This document shows, piece after piece, positions 44,601 through 51,974 of a stretch of 64,000 bases of DNA. Source of the stretch: Acidaminococcus sp. (GTDB taxonomy: Bacteria; Bacillota; Negativicutes; Acidaminococcales; Acidaminococcaceae); contig DXYB01000005.1 in assembly GCA_019416065.1 (NCBI GenBank), forward strand, positions 1-64,000, in the 5' to 3' direction. Numbering within the stretch: position 1 is the first letter of the stretch; every line of letters starts with the position of its first letter. Below the pieces are notes generated by a model. It had not been told where the DNA came from. It saw only the letters and a program-made list of their open reading frames with translations, and searched no databases. The translations under genes were made by a program, and so were the position numbers.

Positions 44601-44906
44601 CAGTTCAATAGCAAGGTTAAGGCCGATCTGTCCCCCTAGCGTAGCAAGCAGGGAATCTGGCCGCTCCTTTTGGATCACGCTTTCCAAAAACTCAACGTTC
44701 AACGGTTCCACATACACCCGGTCCGCAATGTGTACATCGGTCATAATGGTGGCGGGGTTAGAATTGACAAGCACCACCTCCAGTCCTTCTTCTTTCAGGG
44801 CACGGCAGGCCTGTGTACCGGAGTAGTCAAATTCTGCAGCCTGCCCGATAATGATGGGGCCACTGCCGATGACCATGACTTTCTTGACGTTTTCTTTTTT
44901 CGGCAT
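41694..44906 (-). CDS. carB: Carbamoyl-phosphate synthase large subunit
   Basis: 1070 residues, full length. Two ATP-grasp halves with VMVIGSGPIIIGQAAEFDYSG (start) and VMVLGSGPIRIGQGVEFDYC (about residue 555), and a C-terminal MGS-like allosteric domain (GYEIVATKGTAAFLEQ). It makes carbamoyl phosphate from bicarbonate, ATP and ammonia supplied by CarA. Located between carA and pyrK, one base from carA. Confidence 0.97.
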   Translation of the reverse strand: MPKKENVKKVMVIGSGPIIIGQAAEFDYSGTQACRALKEEGLEVVLVNSNPATIMTDVHIADRVYVEPLNVEFLESVIQKERPDSLLATLGGQIGLNLAIELDKQGILKKYNVQLLGTQIPSIMKAEDRELFKETMEKLHQPIPQSTIVESVEAAKAFAEKVGFPLIVRPAYTLGGTGGGIAHDMDQLDDITTKGLMYSLIGQALIERSVAGWKEIEYEVVRDHADNCITVCNMENIDPVGVHTGDSIVVAPCQTLTDREVQMLRSAAIDIVRELGVEGACNVQYALNPDSEEYIVIEVNPRVSRSSALASKATGYPIAKVAAKIAAGYTLDEIENAVTKKTSACFEPTLDYCVLKIPRWPFDKFVNADHTLGTQMKATGEVMAIERNMEAGLLKAVRCLEIGLIHMDMPELHALTDQQVFAKVTKIDDERLFTLAEAFRRGMTVEKAHAITKIDEFFLEKILHIVKLENRLKAEELTPELLRTVKTYGFADATIGQLTGRDKDGLTIRALRKKWGITPVYKMVDTCAAEFDAETPYYYSTYGVEDEVEETGKKKVMVLGSGPIRIGQGVEFDYCSVHSVWALQDLGYETIIVNNNPETVSTDFDTADRLYFEPLTLEDVLNVIDREKPEGVIVQFGGQTAINLAGPLHGCGVKILGSSVDSIDRAEDRERFDELLNKVGIPRPKGHTVFDTEGALRAAHDVQYPVMVRPSYVLGGRAMEIVYNDEELRHYMGSAVKASHEHPVLVDHYLMGTEVEVDCICDGKEVLLPGIMEHVERAGVHSGDSIAVYPPRSLSEHIIDEIINYTTKLALELEVHGMMNVQYIARDDELYVIEVNPRSSRTVPFLSKVTGISMVDVATKCAMGVSLKEQGMHGGLKDFPDYYAVKAPVFSFNKMADVDISLGPEMKSTGEVMCIDSQFPRALYKACIAAGFHIPKSGAILVTVADQDKEEMAPIAEGLTELGYEIVATKGTAAFLEQKGIKVGRVEKASSGTPNLLDDIKEGRICMVINTFTHGQDATRDGFKIRRSTVEHAIPCLTSLDTARALENALGVMRHRHMISVVALQDLKTE

Positions 44907-44907
44907 G

Positions 44908-45984
44908 TTATTTTCCTCCCATCATTTTGATGAACCGATCAAACAGATAGCTGTTGCCGTGCGGCCCGGGGGAGGCTTCTGGGTGGTACTGTACCGTAAA
45001 GGTAGGATGGTTCAGATAGCGTAATCCCTCAACGGTATTATCATTAAGATTCCGGTTGATAACTTCAATAGGAAGTCCTTTTAAACTGTCTTCATCCACC
45101 ATAAACCCATGGTTCTGGGAAGTGATCATAATTTTATGCTCGACCAGATCCCGTACAGGTTGGTTAATACCCCGGTGCCCAAACAACATCTTTTTGGTTT
45201 TGGCACCGTTTGCCAGCGCCACCAGCTGATGCCCCAGGCAAATACCAAAAACCGGCTTTTGACCCAGCATCTTTTGTACTTGTTCTATCTCAAAGGTCAG
45301 GTCCGCCGGGTCCCCGGGGCCATTGCTCAGGAAGATCCCATCAGGATTTTGGCTTAGCACGTCTTCTGCCGGAGTTTCCGCTGGAAAAACCGTAAGATGA
45401 CAGCCTTTTTCTACCAAGCTAAGAAGAATATTCCGTTTCACGCCATAGTCCAGTACCGCCACATGATACGGTGCAGTTTTCTCTCCCATTTCATAAACCT
45501 TCTTTGTACTAACCTGATGCACCTGGTCATGTTGTTCCGGCGTATTCAATAGCTTTTGGATTTCTGCTTCCGGGGTATCGGCTGGGACCACAACACCCTG
45601 AATGGTTCCGTAAGCCCGAATGCGGCGTGTGATGGCCCGGGTATCCACATCGGTTAATACCGGGATATCATTTTTTGCCAGAAAATCCAACACGCTGCCC
45701 TCATTGCGCCAGCTGGACGGCGTATCGCACAGTTCACTTACGATGAGGCCTTTGTAGCAGCAGCGTTCTCCTTGGTCAAAGAGCGGGTTCACACCGTAAT
45801 TGCCAATCAACGGGTAGGTGAAAATAACAATTTGTCCGCAAAAAGACGGATCCGTCAAGGTTTCCTGATAGCCTACCATCCCTGTCGTAAAGACTACTTC
45901 CCCTACAGCTTTATGGGTAGCGTACAGATTTCCTTCATAGACGCTGCCGTCCTTTAACACCAATTTGCCTTTTACTTTTTCCAT
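44908..45984 (-). CDS. carA: Carbamoyl-phosphate synthase small subunit
   Basis: 358 residues from ATG at 45984, the position that gives the usual N-terminus (KGKLVLKDGSVYEGNLYA); the ORF opens 21 codons earlier. It is a class I glutamine amidotransferase: nucleophile Cys in GICLGHQLV (about 240-250), C-terminal HPEASPGPHG. It releases ammonia for CarB. Its start overlaps the end of pyrC by 13 bases. Confidence 0.95.
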   Translation of the reverse strand: MEKVKGKLVLKDGSVYEGNLYATHKAVGEVVFTTGMVGYQETLTDPSFCGQIVIFTYPLIGNYGVNPLFDQGERCCYKGLIVSELCDTPSSWRNEGSVLDFLAKNDIPVLTDVDTRAITRRIRAYGTIQGVVVPADTPEAEIQKLLNTPEQHDQVHQVSTKKVYEMGEKTAPYHVAVLDYGVKRNILLSLVEKGCHLTVFPAETPAEDVLSQNPDGIFLSNGPGDPADLTFEIEQVQKMLGQKPVFGICLGHQLVALANGAKTKKMLFGHRGINQPVRDLVEHKIMITSQNHGFMVDEDSLKGLPIEVINRNLNDNTVEGLRYLNHPTFTVQYHPEASPGPHGNSYLFDRFIKMMGGK

Positions 45985-47264
45985 ACTACACCGTCTTTCA
46001 TTACAAACTGACCATCCACAATCGTGGCAACCGCCTTGCCCTTGCACTGCTTGCCTTCAAAAGGCGTTACCTTGCCCCGGGTATAGAACTTGCTGCTATC
46101 CACTTTCCATTCTTTGTTCAGGTCCAAAATAGTGATATCTGCCGCTTTTCCTACTTGCAAGGTGCCTGCATCTAACTGCATAATTTTTGCTGGATTGGTG
46201 CTCATGGCACTAATAATTTCGTTAAGGGTAAATTCTCCCGTATGCACCAGGTCTGTCAAGGCCACCCCCACACTGGTTTCCAAGCCACAGAAGCCATTCG
46301 GGGCATAGCGGAATTCCACATCTTTTTCTTCAGGTGCGTGGGGAGCATGGTCTGTTACGATGGCGTCAATCGTGCCATCTTTCAAGCCTTCCCGCAGTGC
46401 CTTTACATGTTCCTCGCTGCGCAGTGGCGGAGAAATACGCGCCGCCGTGCTGTACGTCCGGCAAGCTTCATCCGTGAGGGTCAGATGCTGCACCGTCGCC
46501 TCACAGGTAATTGGCACGCCCCGTTTTTTAGCTTCCCGGATAATCTCCACACAACCTTTAGTGGTGATATGGCAGATGTGAATATGGGTTCCGGTGTATT
46601 CGGCGATCAGAGCATCCCGCGCTACACAGATATCTTCCGCCAGTGCCGGGATTCCCGGTATGCCAAGAGACGCGGATACCGCGCCTTCGTGCATATACCC
46701 GCTATGATTCATCTCTTCATCAATATCATGGCACAGCAGGGGTTTATCAAATGCCCCCACATATTTGGCCGCCAGCATCATGACAGTAGGATTTTCCACA
46801 AAATGCCCGTCATCGGAAAATCCCATGGCGCCTCTTGCGGCCATATCTCCCATTTCTGCTAGTTCTTTGCCTTGTTCGCCTTTGGTAATGGCGCCAATGA
46901 CTTCCACGTGCACATAGCCTTCTTTTTCGGCCCGTTCTTTTACCCCAGAAAGCACGATGGAGGTATCAATTACCGGTTTTGTATTGGGCATACAGGCCAC
47001 ACGGGTAATGCCGCCTGCAGCTGCCGCCATGGTCCCTGTGACAAGATCTTCCTTTGCTTCTAGTCCCGGTTCCCGTAAATGGGTATGGATATCAATGAGG
47101 CCCGGCACTACCACCAGTCCTTTGGCATCATAAACGCTATCGGCTGGCTCTTCAATATGCTCTGCCAGCGCAGCGATCTTTCCGTCCTGGATTAATAAGT
47201 CCATCACGGCGTCCAAATTCTGACTGGGATCCACAATTCTTCCTTGCTTAATGAGCGTTTTCAA
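45972..47264 (-). CDS. pyrC: Dihydroorotase
   Basis: 430 residues, class I amidohydrolase. Metal ligands in DIHTHLREPG (about 60-69), KED carbamylated-Lys region, and DHAPH late in the barrel. It closes carbamoyl aspartate to dihydroorotate. It overlaps the end of pyrB by 17 bases. Confidence 0.96.
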   Translation of the reverse strand: MKTLIKQGRIVDPSQNLDAVMDLLIQDGKIAALAEHIEEPADSVYDAKGLVVVPGLIDIHTHLREPGLEAKEDLVTGTMAAAAGGITRVACMPNTKPVIDTSIVLSGVKERAEKEGYVHVEVIGAITKGEQGKELAEMGDMAARGAMGFSDDGHFVENPTVMMLAAKYVGAFDKPLLCHDIDEEMNHSGYMHEGAVSASLGIPGIPALAEDICVARDALIAEYTGTHIHICHITTKGCVEIIREAKKRGVPITCEATVQHLTLTDEACRTYSTAARISPPLRSEEHVKALREGLKDGTIDAIVTDHAPHAPEEKDVEFRYAPNGFCGLETSVGVALTDLVHTGEFTLNEIISAMSTNPAKIMQLDAGTLQVGKAADITILDLNKEWKVDSSKFYTRGKVTPFEGKQCKGKAVATIVDGQFVMKDGVVWKK

Positions 47265-48204
47265 CGGATTTTCCTCCCATAATCGTCAAAAATAGTACCG
47301 CCATTCGTACCGCTACCCCGTTAGTAACCTGTTCCCGGATCACGGCCTGATCGCTGTAACCCGTTTCCCAGGAAATTTCCAGTCCCCGGTTCATTGGGCC
47401 AGGATGCATGACCAAACAGTCTTTCTTGGCTAGTTTCATCCGTTCTTCATTCACGCCATAAATCCGTGCATATTCTCTGGCAGACGGGAAGAGTCCCATG
47501 CTCTGCCGTTCCAGTTGTATGCGCAACACATCCACCACATCGGCTCCCCGGATAGCGTCTTCTACGTGCTTATGCACCGTCACGCCCAGTTGTTCCACTG
47601 CATAGGGGAGTAGTGTCATAGGACCTGCCACATGCACATCCGCTCCTAGTTTCGTCCAGGCAGCAATATTGCTGCGGGCAACCCGACTGTAGAGAATATC
47701 CCCAATGATGGCCATTTTCAGACCTTTAAACTGCCGACCATGTTCTAAAATGGTAAACATATCTAAAAGGCCCTGGGTAGGATGGGCATGAGCGCCATCC
47801 CCTGCATTAATGACTACTGGATCGGCAATCTGCGCTGCATAATGGGGCGCACCTTCCACAGGATGCCGCATAACAATAGCGTCACAGGCCATAGCCTGCA
47901 TGGTCAGAATCGTGTCCTTCAGGCATTCTCCTTTTTTTACACTGCTGGTCCCTGTATTGAGATTGATCACATCCGCGCCCAGGTACTTGCCAGCCAGCTC
48001 AAAGGAGCTACGGGTCCGTGTGCTGTTTTCATAAAACAGATTCACCACGGATTTCCCGCGAAGGGAAGGTAGTTTTTTGATATCCCGCTTCATAATTTTT
48101 TTCATTTCCGCAGCCGTGCGCATAATCAGATCATACTCTTGCACGGTAAGGGATTCCAAATCCAGGATATCCCGTCCTGACAGGCTTGCCGCCGCCTTTG
48201 CCAT
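47248..48204 (-). CDS. pyrB: Aspartate carbamoyltransferase catalytic subunit
   Basis: 318 residues. FYENSTRTRSSFE is the carbamoyl-phosphate loop (S-T-R-T), and HPTQGLLDM and MHPGPMNRG follow. It condenses aspartate and carbamoyl phosphate. It is the first gene of the operon, 16 bases after a terminator-type attenuator; no pyrI is adjacent, as usual for Firmicutes. AAGGAGG upstream. Confidence 0.97.
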   Translation of the reverse strand: MAKAAASLSGRDILDLESLTVQEYDLIMRTAAEMKKIMKRDIKKLPSLRGKSVVNLFYENSTRTRSSFELAGKYLGADVINLNTGTSSVKKGECLKDTILTMQAMACDAIVMRHPVEGAPHYAAQIADPVVINAGDGAHAHPTQGLLDMFTILEHGRQFKGLKMAIIGDILYSRVARSNIAAWTKLGADVHVAGPMTLLPYAVEQLGVTVHKHVEDAIRGADVVDVLRIQLERQSMGLFPSAREYARIYGVNEERMKLAKKDCLVMHPGPMNRGLEISWETGYSDQAVIREQVTNGVAVRMAVLFLTIMGGKSVENAH

Positions 48205-48226
48205 GTTGTAGCCTCCTTATAAAAAT

Positions 48227-48256
48227 AAGCCCTCTCGTCCTAAGACAAGAAGGCTT
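48227..48256 (-). terminator. Pyr operon attenuator (intrinsic terminator)
   Basis: A 13-bp stem (aagccctctcgtc with gacaagaaggctt on the plus strand, two G-U pairs) has a 4-base loop and TATTTTTATA follows on the minus strand. It lies between the PyrR site and pyrB; PyrR with UMP promotes its formation. Confidence 0.85.
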
Positions 48257-48280
48257 TTAAGATGCTTCTGGAATCAAAGT

Positions 48281-48306
48281 CCCTTTCTTAGTCTCACAGG
48301 ACTAGA
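48281..48306 (-). promoter_or_regulatory. PyrR-binding anti-antiterminator
   Basis: The minus-strand RNA has AGTCCTGTGAGACTAAGAAA followed by GGGACT. AGTCC-NGNGAG-x-CT matches the PyrR binding loop consensus, and AGTCC pairs with GGACT to make the anti-antiterminator stem. UMP-bound PyrR at this site stops the antiterminator and switches the operon off. Confidence 0.85.
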
Positions 48307-48332
48307 TTAAAGGTTCATATGAAGTTATTGTT

Positions 48333-48361
48333 AGTGTACCATGGGCTAATGCAAAAGTCAA
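48333..48361 (-). promoter_or_regulatory. Promoter of the pyr operon
   Basis: TTGACT (48361-48356) and TACACT (48338-48333) are 17 bases apart on the minus strand, directly after the ddh stop codon. A start near 48326 gives a leader of about 120 bases holding the PyrR site and attenuator. Confidence 0.75.
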
Positions 48362-48366
48362 CTTCT

Positions 48367-49353
48367 TTACAGGAGATGGCTGCGCAAATACGCACCATCC
48401 TGGGACATCAGGTACGCCGGAGCAATATCAAATACCGTCTTACAGCCCGTAGCACCTTCCTGATGGAGCCGGTAGGTTGCCCTGGCATACGCAACCAATA
48501 CACTAGTAGTAAATTCCGGATTGGAGTCCAGTTTTAAAGAAAACTCCATCACGTGTTTATGTTCTTCATGATGCCCGGTAACACCGCTGCGGATCACAAA
48601 GCCGCCATGGGCCAGGCCTTTGTGGTTCTTATTAAATTCTTCTTCGGTAATAAAATGCACCGCGGTATCATAGTCCGCAAAGTAATTGGGCATCGTGACA
48701 ATCGCCTGTTCTACTTTGTGGGGATCTGCCCCCTCTTCCAGCACCACATAGCACTCCCGTGTATGCATCTGCCGTGGAGTCAGATCAGGGTTGTTCCCGC
48801 TGCGCACAGCTTCCAGGGCATTTTCCACTGGTACAGTATACTGTTTGGCATTTTTGACGCCAGGGATGCGGCGGATGGCGTCGCTATGCCCCTGGCTCAC
48901 GCCCCGTCCCCAGAACGTATAGTCCTTTCCCGCGCGCAAAATAGCATTCATGTAAATCCGTGCTAGGGAAAAAAGTCCCGGATCCCAGCCCACAGAAATA
49001 ATTCCCAGATGCCCGGAGGCTTTAGCTGCGCTCTCTACCGCAGCAAAATGCTCCGGGATGCGGGCATGGGTATCAAAGCTGTCAATCACATTAAAATACT
49101 TCACTACTTCCGGCGTCTGTTTAGGTAGATCCGTAGCACTACCGCCGCAGAGGATCATCACATCAATTTTATCCTGCCACGCTTTCAATTCCGTTGCTGC
49201 AACCACAGGCACTCCCGGTGTAACAATTGTAACAGAGTTAGGATTGCGACGGGTAAAGACCGCTGCCAATTCCAGATCCGCATTCTTTTCCAGGGCACAT
49301 TCCACCCCTCTGCCCAGATTACCATAGCCATAAATACCAATGCGAATTGCCAT
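48367..49353 (-). CDS. ddh: meso-Diaminopimelate dehydrogenase
   Basis: 328 residues from ATG at 49353 (AAGGGG 7 bases upstream). NADPH site IGIYGYGNLGRGVE at the start; substrate region SVGWDPGLFSLARIYM and GRGVSQGHSDAIRRI are hallmarks of DapDH. It makes meso-DAP in one step from tetrahydrodipicolinate, ammonia and NADPH, for peptidoglycan and lysine. It has its own promoter at 49432-49460. Ends 6 bases before the pyr -35 box. Confidence 0.95.
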   Translation of the reverse strand: MAIRIGIYGYGNLGRGVECALEKNADLELAAVFTRRNPNSVTIVTPGVPVVAATELKAWQDKIDVMILCGGSATDLPKQTPEVVKYFNVIDSFDTHARIPEHFAAVESAAKASGHLGIISVGWDPGLFSLARIYMNAILRAGKDYTFWGRGVSQGHSDAIRRIPGVKNAKQYTVPVENALEAVRSGNNPDLTPRQMHTRECYVVLEEGADPHKVEQAIVTMPNYFADYDTAVHFITEEEFNKNHKGLAHGGFVIRSGVTGHHEEHKHVMEFSLKLDSNPEFTTSVLVAYARATYRLHQEGATGCKTVFDIAPAYLMSQDGAYLRSHLL

Positions 49354-49431
49354 ATTTGGACCCCTTCCCACAGCACATTTTGTATACAGATTTATTTGAT
49401 TTTCACCAATATTATCTAACGGATGTTTCAT

Positions 49432-49460
49432 ATACTACCATGCACAAGGGAAAAAGTAAA
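49432..49460 (-). promoter_or_regulatory. Promoter of ddh
   Basis: TTTACT (49460-49455) and TAGTAT (49437-49432) on the minus strand, 17 bases apart, upstream of ddh. Confidence 0.6.
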
Positions 49461-49475
49461 GGCAATGATAAATTT

Positions 49476-49931
49476 TCAGACACATTGTTTGACAAAATGC
49501 GTCTTCCAGCTCCTAAAGCTACGCCGTACCACAGGACCTACCAAAAATAGCTGAAAAATCATGGCGGCTGGCAGATTACGGGCATAAGCAGGCAAAAGGA
49601 CCTCAAGATCTGTCACCCCTAGAAACAGTAAATGAATCAGCGTCGTCATCAGCGGTGCCATGACACAAGGGGTAAAAATTCCCATACCAATAAAAAAGTA
49701 GCGTTTCCAAGGCCATAGCTTTTCTGTAATGCGCTTTGTAATCGGGCTGCCGATAAAATACGCCACAGGCAGTGCCAAAATATATTCCCGGGAAAAATTT
49801 TGCAAAGCCGCTAATAACCACGGCCCGTTCCATCCCAGATGGTACAACGCATTATAACAACTCATCACAAGCACCATCCCACAGGCCATCATCAAAGTAA
49901 ACACAATCTCTTCTTTACGATTCTCCGGCAT
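49476..49931 (-). CDS. DUF2798 family membrane protein
   Basis: 151 residues from ATG at 49931 (GAGGAG 7 bases upstream). It looks like two DUF2798 units, each with two membrane helices: KEEIVFTLMMACGMVLVMSCYN ... ILALPVAYFIGSPITKRI and RYFFIGMGIFTPCVMAPLMT ... AMIFQLFLVGPVVR. Function of the family is unknown. The frame is open up to an ATG at 50009, inside the hairpin and directly at the presumed transcript start. Confidence 0.75.
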   Translation of the reverse strand: MPENRKEEIVFTLMMACGMVLVMSCYNALYHLGWNGPWLLAALQNFSREYILALPVAYFIGSPITKRITEKLWPWKRYFFIGMGIFTPCVMAPLMTTLIHLLFLGVTDLEVLLPAYARNLPAAMIFQLFLVGPVVRRSFRSWKTHFVKQCV

Positions 49932-49966
49932 TTCACCACTCCTCAAAAAAGATGCAAACAAAAAAC

Positions 49967-50007
49967 GAGTATCCCCAACAATTGGATTTACATCGTTGAG
50001 AATACTC
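49967..50007 (-). terminator. Leader terminator before the DUF2798 gene
   Basis: A 16-bp imperfect stem (G-U pairs only) with a short loop and TTTTTTG on the minus strand. It begins within about 5 bases of the predicted transcript start and ends 36 bases before the gene, so it looks like an attenuator. Confidence 0.65.
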
Positions 50008-50018
50008 ATTGCGCTATC

Positions 50019-50047
50019 AGTATAGCATTTTTTGCGGGTAGTGTAAA
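50019..50047 (-). promoter_or_regulatory. Strong promoter before the DUF2798 leader
   Basis: TTTACA (50047-50042) and TATACT (50024-50019) on the minus strand, exactly 17 bases apart. Confidence 0.75.
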
Positions 50048-50090
50048 ATCATCCTTTTACGACAGGCGACTTTACTTGTTTGTTGATTGG

Positions 50091-50270
50091 TTAGGATATT
50101 TGATGCAGCATCTCACCATATCCTGTCAAGGCCGCAAAGGGAGCAAATTGCGCAGCCCGCTGGATTCGCTGCATACGAGGATGTTTTTTAGGCTCCGGGT
50201 GAGGCAAAAAGAACATATCCTGATAGCGGCTTACGCCTTGTGTCCCCCCACCTGCTGATTGCGTTGCCAT
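50091..50270 (-). CDS. YolD-like protein
   Basis: 59 residues; missed at usual ORF cut-offs. The conserved YolD-type core is visible: SRYQDMFFLPHPEPKKHPRM, then RAAQFAPFAALTGYG-x-M. The family often lies beside Y-family polymerases and is thought to be linked to UmuD-like function or polymerase control. ATG at 50270 has AGGGGG 8 bases upstream and the gene overlaps the last 40 bases of the polymerase gene. The C-terminal tail common in longer relatives (after GYGEML) is cut short at HQIS. Confidence 0.75.
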   Translation of the reverse strand: MATQSAGGGTQGVSRYQDMFFLPHPEPKKHPRMQRIQRAAQFAPFAALTGYGEMLHQIS

Positions 50271-51727
50271 GTCATAGCCCCCTTTAAGAAATTACTGCCT
50301 TTTAGCAGCGCATTCTTACCATATTTTTCCTGAATCCACAAAATAGTTTCTTGCAATAGTTGTTCCCGCTCCTGCGCAGAAAATGCCATAAGGCTGTCTG
50401 TTGCTTTCTCAAAAAGATTTTCTTCTGCCAGACCTTGTATACTCTTATTGTTCCTATATACATGCTGGGCTGATACCGTAATGCGGCGCACCAGAAGATG
50501 GGGATTGACAATCCGGTCATACAGCTGCATGGTTTTTTCCAGCAAAAGCTGCCTTGATGCGGTGGCTCCTTTTTCCATCCGCCAGGATCCACGGGCAGCA
50601 CGGGGAAATACGCGGCCATGGCGATCTTTTTCTACCGGACCATTATAGGATTGCCGTCTGTCAGGATCTTCCAGGTTACAGCGATCATACCCCAGCTCCA
50701 AGGTCAACTGCTGTGTAACAAGCCCTTTTCTCACCAAATCCAAGACCAATAAATCAGCCATTTCCCATACCAAGAGTCTCGTTCGCCGTGCATCACAAGG
50801 CTGCGCTAATACCTGTCCGGTGCTCAGGCTTTTTTCCTTGGGACGATAGGCCTTAATATCCCGCATTAGGCAAGATTCCCAGCCCCAGGCATGATCAATC
50901 AATAACTCTGCATTGATGCCAAATAAAGAATACAGCAGATCTGGATTAACCAAAGATACACGGGCCACATCTCCCATCGTATACATACCATGACGCTGTA
51001 AGGAGCGGGTAATCCCACTGCCGATACGCCAGAAATCTGTTAAAGGTCGATGGTCCCACAATTGTCTCCGATAGGTTTCTTCTGTCAGTGCAGCGATCCG
51101 TACACCGTCTGAATCAGGCGGCAGATGTTTGGCGATCATATCCATGGCGATCTTGCACAAATACAGATTACTCCCTATACCAGCCGTTGCGGTAATACCT
51201 GTTTGCGCCAGAACCTCCCCCACCATAGTTCTTACCAGTGTATGCGGTGTCATCCCATAGAGCTGTAAATAGGGCGTCAGATCCAACATGACTTCGTCTA
51301 CAGAATACACATGCAAGTCTTCCGGTGCTATATACTTGCGATAAAGTGACACAATCCTAGCGCTAGTTTCCATATAATGGCGCATATGTGGCGTTGCCGC
51401 AATATAGTGCAAGGCCCAATCGGAATGTCGTGAGAGTGCACTAGCCAAAAAAGAAGAGCCAGAAAAATCCTTTCCACGATTACCTGTTCGTCGCAAGGAA
51501 TTGATCTCCTCAACTTTTTGCACAACTTCAAATAAGCGAGGCCGCCCTGGCACGCCATAAGCCTTTAAAGCAGGTGAAACTGCCAGACAAATGGTTCGGT
51601 CACTGCGGCTGGTATCGGCGACCACCAAACAAGCATCCAGGGGATCCAGTCCCCTATCCACACACTCCACAGAAGCATAAAAGGATTTCAAATCAATTGC
51701 TGCATAGATTCTTTTCTTCTCCATCAT
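50231..51727 (-). CDS. Y-family DNA polymerase (UmuC/YqjW-like)
   Basis: 498 residues. IYAAIDLKSFYASVECVDRGLDPLDACLVV is the palm/finger start; YSVDEVMLDLTPYL holds the catalytic Asp-Glu; TATAGIGSNLYLCKIAMDM follows, then helix-hairpin-helix and little finger. This is the type of Firmicute YqjW/UvrX polymerases (translesion DNA synthesis, SOS-induced). LexA-like boxes occur at 51743-51756 and 51801-51814. Coupled to the YolD gene downstream. Confidence 0.92.
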   Translation of the reverse strand: MMEKKRIYAAIDLKSFYASVECVDRGLDPLDACLVVADTSRSDRTICLAVSPALKAYGVPGRPRLFEVVQKVEEINSLRRTGNRGKDFSGSSFLASALSRHSDWALHYIAATPHMRHYMETSARIVSLYRKYIAPEDLHVYSVDEVMLDLTPYLQLYGMTPHTLVRTMVGEVLAQTGITATAGIGSNLYLCKIAMDMIAKHLPPDSDGVRIAALTEETYRRQLWDHRPLTDFWRIGSGITRSLQRHGMYTMGDVARVSLVNPDLLYSLFGINAELLIDHAWGWESCLMRDIKAYRPKEKSLSTGQVLAQPCDARRTRLLVWEMADLLVLDLVRKGLVTQQLTLELGYDRCNLEDPDRRQSYNGPVEKDRHGRVFPRAARGSWRMEKGATASRQLLLEKTMQLYDRIVNPHLLVRRITVSAQHVYRNNKSIQGLAEENLFEKATDSLMAFSAQEREQLLQETILWIQEKYGKNALLKGSNFLKGAMTWQRNQQVGGHKA

Positions 51728-51742
51728 CGCTGCCTCAAACAG

Positions 51743-51756
51743 TAAACTTTTGTTCG
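51743..51756. promoter_or_regulatory. LexA-like operator, near polymerase start
   Basis: CGAACAAAAGTTTA on the minus strand fits the Firmicute LexA box CGAAC-n4-GTTCG in the first half and partly in the second. It lies 16-29 bases before the first ATG. Confidence 0.55.
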
Positions 51757-51800
51757 TTGAATCTATTTTAGCATTTTATTGCTTATTTTACAACAGTTTT

Positions 51801-51814
51801 CAAACATTTGTTTG
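51801..51814. promoter_or_regulatory. Second LexA-like dyad
   Basis: CAAACATTTGTTTG is a near-perfect dyad with C-AAAC/GTTT-G halves at the spacing of a LexA box, 45 bases upstream of the first. Confidence 0.4.
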
Positions 51815-51864
51815 TATAAAAGTGTGCAGAGGCTGTACTCTTTCCTATTTGATAAAGAAGATAG

Positions 51865-51909
51865 CAGTCCCCATTGCTCAGATCTTGTTGATCCGGTCAA
51901 CGGGGACTG
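51865..51909 (-). terminator. Hairpin after the 51,975 gene, probable terminator
   Basis: cagtcccc pairs with ggggactg with an inner ttg/caa pair; a T-poor pyrimidine run (CTATCTTCTTTATC) follows on the minus strand. Nothing else is seen in 51,815-51,974. Confidence 0.4.
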
Positions 51910-51974
51910 TAAAAAGTCTATTTTACTTAGGACTTGCCATTAAACTTCAAATTACCCGCACAATCTTCCTCTCA

